Position numbers and translations under genes: made by a program. A stretch of DNA of 8,884 bases from Candidatus Avipropionibacterium avicola (GTDB lineage: Bacteria > Actinomycetota > Actinomycetes > Propionibacteriales > Propionibacteriaceae): positions 1-8,884 of the forward strand of contig DVLP01000353.1 in the NCBI GenBank assembly GCA_018715445.1, written 5' to 3'. The notes below the pieces were generated by a model. That model was not told the DNA's origin. It saw only the letters and a list, made by a program, of their open reading frames with translations, and made no database searches. Positions 1 through 4,349 of this stretch are shown piece after piece. Each line of letters begins with the position of its first letter. The first letter of the stretch is position 1.

Positions 1-1
1 G

Positions 2-301
2 GAGCAGAGCAAGACCGAGCTCCAGAAGGCTCTGGACCGCGCCGAGCAGGCGGAACAGTCACTCGCTGCAGAGCAGGTCACCGGCCTGCGGTGGCGGGTC
101 GCAGCCAAGCACGGGATCTCCGACGAGGACGCCGAGTTGTTCCTGACCGGGAAGGACGAGGACGCCCTCACCAGGCAGGCGCAGCGGCTCGCCGATCGGG
201 CCGCGGCCCAACGTCACCCCGACCCGCACCAGGGCCGGGACCGTACCGGTGCACCGGTGTCTGCGGCGGACCAGTTCGCCAATTTCGCCAACAATCTGTA
301 G
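2..301 (+). CDS. Phage scaffold-like protein, C-terminal part (5' end outside window)
   Basis: An open frame enters from the left edge and ends at TAG 299-301, leaving 99 residues with no start codon in view. The visible protein is highly charged. It has a glutamate/lysine/glutamine-rich, coiled-coil-like beginning (EQSKTELQKALDRAEQAEQS), then a segment rich in Asp and Glu containing ISDEDAELFLTGKDEDAL, then a flexible tail ending in FANFANNL. This arrangement is typical of the small scaffold proteins encoded just before the major capsid gene in many actinobacterial siphophages, where they guide procapsid assembly. The next gene starts 44 nt downstream and looks like a capsid N-terminus, which supports the call. 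The family assignment rests on composition, motif style and position, not on a search. It may be a relic, because the capsid gene after it is broken. Confidence 0.6.
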   Translation, partial: EQSKTELQKALDRAEQAEQSLAAEQVTGLRWRVAAKHGISDEDAELFLTGKDEDALTRQAQRLADRAAAQRHPDPHQGRDRTGAPVSAADQFANFANNL

Positions 302-345
302 ACCCACGGCACCAGCCGTGGCGCTCATCCGAAAGGAGACCAGCA

Positions 346-459
346 ATGGCTGGTGTTGACATCAACCGCACAACCGCAGGCGTGCTGCTGCCGCCGGAGG
401 TGTCGTCCGAGATCTGGGCGTCGGCTCAGGAGCAGTCGTTCGTCATGCAGCCCTGCTAG
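346..459 (+). pseudogene. Truncated phage major capsid protein, N-terminal stub only
   Basis: ATG 346 is preceded by AAAGGAG at 332-338 (7-nt spacing), and the frame runs 37 codons to TAG 457-459. The peptide begins MAGVDINRTTAGVLLPPEVS and continues SEIWASAQEQSFVMQPC. This strongly resembles the N-terminus of HK97-fold capsid proteins of actinophages, in which a conserved LPPEVSSEIW-like stretch is followed by about 250-300 more residues. Here the similarity stops around residues 34-36 and a stop follows at once, with the thiamine riboswitch beginning about 10 nt later. It therefore looks like a capsid gene cut by a deletion or recombination that joined prophage DNA to the thiamine operon. 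The start signals are intact, so a 37-residue peptide could still be made, but it cannot fold as a capsid subunit. An assembly chimera is the main alternative. Confidence 0.7.
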
Positions 460-462
460 TGT
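454..462 (+). promoter_or_regulatory. Candidate extended -10 promoter of the thiD-tenA operon
   Basis: TGCTAGTGT at 454-462 reads as a TG-N extended -10 followed by the hexamer TAGTGT, which fits the TANNNT pattern common in actinobacteria. Transcription starting about 7 nt downstream would begin near 469, exactly where the first stem of the TPP riboswitch begins. There is no good -35 at the proper distance (the sequence around 434-439 is poor), which suits an extended -10 promoter. The TAG of this hexamer is also the stop codon of the capsid stub. This is a pattern-based prediction. Confidence 0.45.
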
Positions 463-468
463 GGCCAC

Positions 469-550
469 AGGCGCGGGGTGCCCGGACAAGAACGGGCTGA
501 GACCACACCCGTCGAACCTGATCTAGTTCGCACTAGCGAAGGGAACGTCT
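469..550 (+). promoter_or_regulatory. TPP riboswitch (THI element) controlling thiD-tenA
   Basis: All conserved blocks of the thiamine-pyrophosphate aptamer are present in order: GGGGTGC (474-480 region), GGGCTGAGA (494-502), ACACCC, GAACCTGAT and GCGAAGGGA (536-544). The stems can be drawn: P1 pairs 469-473 with 546-550 (one G-U), P2 pairs GGGTG with CACCC, P3 pairs CCCG with CGGG, and a distal hairpin forms from CTAGT and ACTAG around a TCGC loop. The thiD Shine-Dalgarno sequence (538-544) lies inside the aptamer and the TTG start is 2 nt after P1. There is no room for a separate terminator or anti-terminator. The expected mechanism is that TPP binding closes the aptamer and hides the ribosome site, turning off translation when thiamine is plentiful. 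The aptamer identity is firm; the mechanism is inferred from layout. Confidence 0.95.
538..544 (+). promoter_or_regulatory. thiD ribosome binding site inside the riboswitch
   Basis: GAAGGGA is the invariant 3' block of the TPP aptamer and also the only Shine-Dalgarno-like sequence before thiD, 7 nt from TTG 552. This placement decides the thiD start in favour of TTG 552 over the in-frame GTG codons at 588 and 606, which have no such site. Confidence 0.8.
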
Positions 551-551
551 C

Positions 552-1418
552 TTGTCTGTTCGTACGTCCTCACCCCCGGTTCCACGGGTGGCAAGTCCCC
601 CGCCGGTGGGGCTGACGATCGCCGGCACCGACCCCAGCGGGGGTGCGGGCATCCAGGCCGACATCAAGGCCTTCAGCGCCCTCGGCGTCTATGCCACCAG
701 CATCATCACGGCTCTGGTCGCCCAGGCGACTCAGGGCGTCAGGGGGTTCGTCGCCGTCGACCCCGACTTCCTGCGGCTGCAGTGGGACACCCTTGTCGAC
801 GACGTACGGATCGACGTCATCAAGATCGGGATGCTGGCCAACGCCGAGCTGGCCGACACGGTGGCCGACTTCCTCGACCAGGGCATCACCGATGACGTCG
901 TCCTCGACCCGGTGATGGTCGCCACCAGCGGCGACCGACTGCTCGACGACCGCGCCACCGATGCCGTACGACGCCTGTGCCGCAAGGCGGCGCTGATCAC
1001 ACCCAACCTCCCGGAGGCGGCGGTCCTGCTCGATCGTGACGCCGCCACCACCGCCGGGCAACTGCGCGACGAGGCCCACCGGCTCCTCGACACCGGTGTG
1101 CCCCGGGTGCTGCTCAAGGGTGGCCACCTGAGCGAGGCCCGCAGCATCGACATCTACGCCGACCAGGACGGCCTGGTCGAGCTCGATGCGCCACGGATCG
1201 ACACCACCAACAGCCACGGCACCGGCTGCACCCTGTCCTCGGCGATCGCCGCGTTCCGGGCGAGGGGCGCCAGCTGGCCGGACGCCTGCCAGTTGGCCAA
1301 GCAGTGGCTGACCGAGGCCCTGCGCACCGCCAACACCTTGCAGGTGGGCAAGGGATCCGGGCCGGTGCACCACTTCCATCAGATCTGGCACGACGAGCTC
1401 GGAGGTCCACACGCATGA
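552..1418 (+). CDS. thiD: Hydroxymethylpyrimidine / phosphomethylpyrimidine kinase ThiD
   Basis: This cytosolic ribokinase-like enzyme phosphorylates HMP to HMP-P and then HMP-PP, the pyrimidine donor for thiamine phosphate synthesis. The 288-residue product is slightly longer than the usual ~265-280 because of a Pro/Ser-rich 18-residue N-terminal tail. Visible signatures are the substrate-binding start LTIAGTDPSGGAGIQADIK (21-39), KIGML (91-95), VLDPVMVATSG (117-127), TPNLPEA (150-156), LLKGGH (187-192) and the anion-hole/ATP-site motif HGTGCTLSSA (222-231) with Cys226 as the expected catalytic-loop cysteine. The start is TTG 552, set by the Shine-Dalgarno sequence within the TPP riboswitch. 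The gene overlaps tenA by ATGA, so the two are translationally coupled. No thiE, thiM or thiC lies nearby, so this looks like a salvage pair; the remaining pathway genes must be elsewhere if present. Confidence 0.96.
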   Translation: MSVRTSSPPVPRVASPPPVGLTIAGTDPSGGAGIQADIKAFSALGVYATSIITALVAQATQGVRGFVAVDPDFLRLQWDTLVDDVRIDVIKIGMLANAELADTVADFLDQGITDDVVLDPVMVATSGDRLLDDRATDAVRRLCRKAALITPNLPEAAVLLDRDAATTAGQLRDEAHRLLDTGVPRVLLKGGHLSEARSIDIYADQDGLVELDAPRIDTTNSHGTGCTLSSAIAAFRARGASWPDACQLAKQWLTEALRTANTLQVGKGSGPVHHFHQIWHDELGGPHA

Positions 1419-2071
1419 CCACGTTCACCGATCAAGCATGGCAGGAGATCGCCCCGATCATCACCGCCATCGAGCAGCATCCGTTCGTCCATGCCCTGGG
1501 CGACGGTTCCCTTGCTGAGCAGACCTTCCAGTACTACATGTCGCAGGATGCTGCCTATCTGCACCACTACAGCCGGATGCTCGCCCTCGCCGCCAGCCAG
1601 GCCACCGATCCGGCAGACTCCCTGTTCTGGGCGAACTCCTCGATGACGGCCAACTCGGTGGAGCTCAAGCTCCACGAATCCTTCCTGGGCGAGGGTCTCG
1701 CCACGACGGAGGTCGAGCCGAGCCCGACCTGCACGGCCTACACCTCGCACCAGGCGATGCAGGGATCGACCGGCTCCTACGCCTGTCTGGCGGCGAGCCT
1801 GCTGCCCTGCTTCTGGATCTACGAACATGTCGGTCGCCACCTGCTGGCCACCGCCCAACTCGAGCAGAATCCGTACCGGGCCTGGATCGAGTCCTACTCG
1901 GACCCCGGTTTCGCCGAGTCCAGTGCGCGCGCCCGCGGGATCGTCGACCGTGCCTGCTCCGCGACCGGAGCAGCCGACCGTACGGCGGCGATGGCCTCCT
2001 TCGTCACCAGCTCCCGCTACGAGTGGATGTTCTGGGATGCCGCCTGGCGCCGCGAGGAGTGGCCGGTCTGA
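1415..2071 (+). CDS. tenA: TenA family aminopyrimidine aminohydrolase (thiaminase II)
   Basis: TenA-type enzymes hydrolyse aminomethyl-aminopyrimidine (a thiamine breakdown product) to HMP, and more weakly cleave thiamine; the HMP then feeds ThiD. The product has 218 residues, close to the family norm of about 220-236. The expected active-site residues are at the expected spacings: Asp45 and Tyr48 in QDAAYL, Tyr109, Cys132 in LLPCFWIYEHVG (the nucleophile), Tyr161 in the YSDPGF stretch, and Glu203 in YEWMFWDAAW. These match Asp44, Tyr47, Tyr112, Cys135, Tyr163 and Glu205 of the B. subtilis enzyme. The start is ATG 1415, overlapping the thiD stop, with GGAGGT at 1401-1406 as ribosome binding site. 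A longer open frame extends upstream within thiD but lacks such a site and homology. Regulation is shared with thiD through the TPP riboswitch. The protein is cytosolic. Confidence 0.95.
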   Translation: MTTFTDQAWQEIAPIITAIEQHPFVHALGDGSLAEQTFQYYMSQDAAYLHHYSRMLALAASQATDPADSLFWANSSMTANSVELKLHESFLGEGLATTEVEPSPTCTAYTSHQAMQGSTGSYACLAASLLPCFWIYEHVGRHLLATAQLEQNPYRAWIESYSDPGFAESSARARGIVDRACSATGAADRTAAMASFVTSSRYEWMFWDAAWRREEWPV

Positions 2072-2084
2072 GGTCAGTCCGGCC
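2061..2084. terminator. Inverted repeat spanning both stop codons of convergent genes
   Basis: GGCCGG at 2061-2066 and CCGGCC at 2079-2084 flank a second pairing arm, CTGA (2068-2071) with TCAG (2074-2077), interrupted by one T-T mismatch. The tenA stop (2069-2071) and the regulator's stop (complement of 2074-2076) both lie in this near-palindrome, symmetric about 2072/2073. No T-tract follows on either strand, so it would be a weak or U-less bidirectional terminator, or a chance consequence of the compact junction. Confidence 0.4.
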
Positions 2085-2664
2085 TCGGTGAGGGCACCAC
2101 GACCGTCGACAGCATGACGGGGCGTCGGCCCTCGCCGGGCGCACGGTAGCGGTCCAGCAACTCGGCCAACTCCTGTTGCAGGGCAGCGATCTCGTCCGGG
2201 CCCAGCTGCAGCATGGTCGAGGAGAACCCGAACAGCTCCGACGGCGACTCCTGCTCGAGGTGCTGTTCCACGGCGCCGGCCACCGATCCGACGAAGGCCC
2301 GGAAGGCCTGACGGATCTGGGCCACGTCGACCTCGCCCACCGCGTCGGGTCCGGCGTGGGCCTGCCGCGACCCCAGGCCGAGGGTGCGCTCGACCGCGCC
2401 GCGGACCTGGCGCTGGGCCACCACCGTCAGGATGTCGGCATCGAGCAGGGCATTCACGTGGCGATAGAGGGTGGCCGGCGCAACGTCAGGCATCACCCTC
2501 CGTAGCTGCGCGGTCGTCATCTCCTGACCGGCCACCGCCTGCAGGATCCGCAGCCGCACCGGGTGCAGCACCACGTCGGCCGTGGCGCGCCAGGAGTCGG
2601 TCCCCTCGACGGGCTCGGGGGTCGTGGGGCCCGGCTCGGGGGTCGTGGGAGTGGGCTCCGTCAT
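2074..2664 (-). CDS. Winged-helix transcriptional regulator (ArsR/HTH_20-like)
   Basis: This 196-residue protein has a low-complexity Pro/Thr/Glu N-terminus (1-22), a winged helix-turn-helix at about 27-97 and a helical C-terminal domain. The DNA-binding part contains LHPVRLRILQAVAGQEMTTA, the recognition-helix region APATLYRHVNALLDADIL (62-79), and a wing with VVAQRQVRGAVERTL. The C-terminal part (115-175) is amphipathic and probably serves for dimerisation or effector sensing. The start is ATG (complement of 2662-2664), with an AAAGG-type site about 10 nt upstream. Its divergent position 84 bp from an ABC exporter operon suggests that it regulates that exporter and itself through the shared spacer, an arrangement common for such pairs. 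The stop is 2 nt from that of tenA. The inducer is unknown, and the subfamily (ArsR-like versus PadR-like) cannot be settled by eye. Confidence 0.8.
   Translation of the reverse strand: MTEPTPTTPEPGPTTPEPVEGTDSWRATADVVLHPVRLRILQAVAGQEMTTAQLRRVMPDVAPATLYRHVNALLDADILTVVAQRQVRGAVERTLGLGSRQAHAGPDAVGEVDVAQIRQAFRAFVGSVAGAVEQHLEQESPSELFGFSSTMLQLGPDEIAALQQELAELLDRYRAPGEGRRPVMLSTVVVPSPRPD
2612..2649 (-). repeat. 17-bp direct repeat encoding TTPEP units in the regulator N-terminus
   Basis: GGCTCGGGGGTCGTGGG occurs at 2612-2628 and again at 2633-2649, a 21-bp period. On the coding strand this gives the tandem peptide TTPEPGPTTPEPVEG. It is in frame, so copy number could change without breaking the gene. 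The stretch precedes the winged helix and is probably a disordered tail. Confidence 0.75.
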
Positions 2665-2748
2665 GGCTTCAGCCTTTCATCTCGCACGGTCCGGTCCACT
2701 CTCCATGCTATCGTTCTCGATATTGATAACAATGACTCAGGAGATCCC
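2665..2748. promoter_or_regulatory. Divergent regulator/exporter promoter-operator region
   Basis: The spacer is visibly AT-richer than its surroundings at 2705-2735. An inverted repeat TATCG (2709-2713) / CGATA (2718-2722) with a 4-nt TTCT centre is followed by a second short dyad, ATTG/CAAT, at 2722-2733. On the minus strand a promoter for the regulator can be drawn: -35 TTGTTA (complement of 2727-2732), 16-bp spacer, -10 TAGCAT (complement of 2705-2710), which places the dyads between the two hexamers. The exporter's own -10 is less clear. AGGAG at 2739-2743 is the ribosome site for the ATPase gene. The operator role is inferred. Confidence 0.5.
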
Positions 2749-3486
2749 ATGACTGGACTGGCCGTCCACGACCTCAGCAAGACCTACGGCGGCACCCCCG
2801 CCGTCCGCACCCTCAGCTTCCGGGCGGATCCCGGACGCGTGACCGGGTTCCTCGGCCCGAACGGCGCCGGGAAGTCCACCACCCTGCGCATCCTGCTCGG
2901 GCTGGTGCGTCCGGACCGCGGCACCGCAACCGTCAACGGCGTCCCGTACGCCGAGCTCGACCAGCCGTCGCGCACCGTCGGAGCCGTCCTCGACCTGGCC
3001 GGGGCCCATCCGGGCATGACCGGCCGCCGCCACCTCCGGGTCGCTGCCGCCCTCGGTGGCCACCCGGGGCACCGGGTTGACGACGTCCTGACCCACACCG
3101 ACCTCACCGAGGCCGCCGACCGTACGATCGGCACCTACTCCACGGGCATGAAGCAACGGCTCGCGCTGGCCACCGCCCTGCTCGGCGACCCCGAGATCCT
3201 CGTGCTCGACGAACCCACCAACGGTCTCGACCCCGCCGGGGTTCGCTGGCTGCGCGAGCTGCTGCGCAGCCGGGCCGACTCCGGGCGAACCGTGCTGGTG
3301 TCCAGCCACCAGCTCAGCGAGCTCGAGCAGAGCGTCGACGATGTCGTGATCATCCACCGCGGATCCGGGCTCTGGAGCGGCCCCATCGGTGAGCTCGCCG
3401 AGGTCCACGGATCACTCGAGGAGGCCTTCCTCACCCTCACCTCCACCTGCTCCTCCATCACCGCGACTGCCGAGGAGGCAGCATGA
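2749..3486 (+). CDS. ABC transporter ATP-binding protein (BcrA/exporter type)
   Basis: This is the cytoplasmic ATPase subunit of a two-component ABC-2 exporter, 245 residues. Visible motifs are Walker A GPNGAGKST (36-44), the signature YSTGMKQRLALA (130-141, replacing LSGGQ as is usual in this subfamily), Walker B ILVLDEPTNGLD (150-161), and the switch histidine in SSHQL (His187). The Q-loop position lacks Gln (AVLDLAGAHPG), also common in BcrA-like ATPases. The C-terminus HGSLEEAFLTLT is the family ending, but the protein is shorter than the ~300 residues of many relatives, with little between the H-loop domain and this motif. The start is ATG 2749 with AGGAG 5 nt upstream. A longer open frame runs back across the divergent spacer but is not supported. 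It overlaps the permease gene by ATGA. The substrate is unknown; drug, peptide or lipid export is the family range. Confidence 0.93.
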   Translation: MTGLAVHDLSKTYGGTPAVRTLSFRADPGRVTGFLGPNGAGKSTTLRILLGLVRPDRGTATVNGVPYAELDQPSRTVGAVLDLAGAHPGMTGRRHLRVAAALGGHPGHRVDDVLTHTDLTEAADRTIGTYSTGMKQRLALATALLGDPEILVLDEPTNGLDPAGVRWLRELLRSRADSGRTVLVSSHQLSELEQSVDDVVIIHRGSGLWSGPIGELAEVHGSLEEAFLTLTSTCSSITATAEEAA

Positions 3487-4280
3487 AGTCCCTCGTCCCT
3501 GCCGAGTTCCTCCGCTTCTTCGGCACCCGCCTGTGGCTGCTGCACCTGGCGGCAGCACTGGCCTGCGGGCTCGGTCTGGTCGGCCTGGTGGCGGTGGTCG
3601 GACCTGAGAACTCCGATCCGCCGTTGCCGCCCCTCGGTTCCCCCGAGGGAGCCGGCGTACTGCTCCAGTTCGTCCAGATGACCTTGTTCGTCCCGGCGGC
3701 ACTGGGGACCTTCGCCATCACCTCGGAGTTCCGCCACCGCACCATCGGCTCCACCTTCCTGGCCGAGCCGCGTCGGGGCAGGGTGATGGCAGCCAAGCTC
3801 ACCGTGCACGGCGTGATCGGACTGGCGTACGGCGTGATCCTCGCCGCAGGCGCGGGGGCGGCCCTCTGGATCGGCTCGCTCCTCCACGGCACGACGGTGG
3901 GCCTCGCCGCCGGCGACCTGGTCTCGACCCTCACCCGGATCGCGGTGGCTGCGGCCGTCCACATGCTGCTCGGCGTGACGATCGGCGCCCTCGTACGGCA
4001 CCAGATCGCCGGACTCGTCGTGGTGGCAGGGTACTTCTACCTCCTCGAGCCGATGCTGATGCTGCTGCCCGGAGTCAACCAGATCTACGGCATCCTGCCC
4101 GGCGGTGCCGCCGCCGCACTCACCCGTTCGTCCTGGCTGAGCGAGATGGTGGCCCAGCAACTCGGTGGCACGAGCGCCCTGTTGCTGCCCGCCTGGGCCG
4201 GTGCGGCAGTACTGGCCGGCTACGCCCTGGTCGCCGCGATCGCAGCCGTCTGGTGGCCGTTGCGCCGCGATCTGGTCTGA
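3483..4280 (+). CDS. ABC-2 type exporter permease
   Basis: This 265-residue integral membrane protein partners the preceding ATPase. Six hydrophobic segments can be seen at about 18-40, 58-80, 107-130, 150-171, 174-197 and 232-258, the usual number for ABC-2 permeases. After the second helix lies a motif typical of this family, TSEFRHRTIGSTFLAEPRRG (80-99), a cytoplasmic loop thought to contact the ATPase. The start ATG 3483 overlaps the ATPase stop (ATGA) and has GAGGAGG at 3472-3478, so the subunits are translationally coupled and probably made in equal amounts. The operon ends at 4280, before a strong hairpin. With the divergent winged-helix regulator it forms a typical self-regulated exporter cassette, possibly for a toxic compound or antimicrobial. 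No substrate can be deduced from the sequence. Confidence 0.9.
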   Translation: MKSLVPAEFLRFFGTRLWLLHLAAALACGLGLVGLVAVVGPENSDPPLPPLGSPEGAGVLLQFVQMTLFVPAALGTFAITSEFRHRTIGSTFLAEPRRGRVMAAKLTVHGVIGLAYGVILAAGAGAALWIGSLLHGTTVGLAAGDLVSTLTRIAVAAAVHMLLGVTIGALVRHQIAGLVVVAGYFYLLEPMLMLLPGVNQIYGILPGGAAAALTRSSWLSEMVAQQLGGTSALLLPAWAGAAVLAGYALVAAIAAVWWPLRRDLV

Positions 4281-4308
4281 CTCCGGAGCGTCAGGCCCTG
4301 GCAGACCC

Positions 4309-4343
4309 AGTGGCCGGCCCACTCTCCCCGTGGGCCGGCCACT
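4309..4343. terminator. Bidirectional hairpin between exporter permease and lipoprotein gene
   Basis: A perfect 14-bp inverted repeat, AGTGGCCGGCCCAC (4309-4322) and its complement (4330-4343), encloses a 7-nt loop, TCTCCCC. It lies between the convergent ends at 4280 and 4350. The stem is almost entirely G-C and symmetric, so it can form in transcripts from either side. No T-run follows, as is frequent in high-GC actinobacteria, so termination is likely but not certain. Confidence 0.75.
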
Positions 4344-4349
4344 GATGCC

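Noticed and set aside
356..384. TTGACA at 356-361 as -35 of a promoter
   Set aside because: It lies within the conserved capsid coding sequence and has no TANNNT hexamer 16-18 bp downstream.
570..1412. Long antisense open frame opposite thiD
   Set aside because: It is a GC-rich shadow of thiD with low-complexity Gly/Val/Asp composition and no recognisable motif; thiD itself is beyond doubt.
1304..1414. Upstream extension of tenA within thiD
   Set aside because: The extra 37 residues are Arg/Gly-rich shadow sequence of thiD; the ATGA overlap with GGAGGT 8 nt upstream marks 1415 as the start.
3135..4322. 395-codon antisense open frame opposite the exporter genes
   Set aside because: It overlaps two genes with full motif support, its product is rich in Gln/Gly/Arg without domain structure, and it runs into the shared hairpin; it is a shadow frame.
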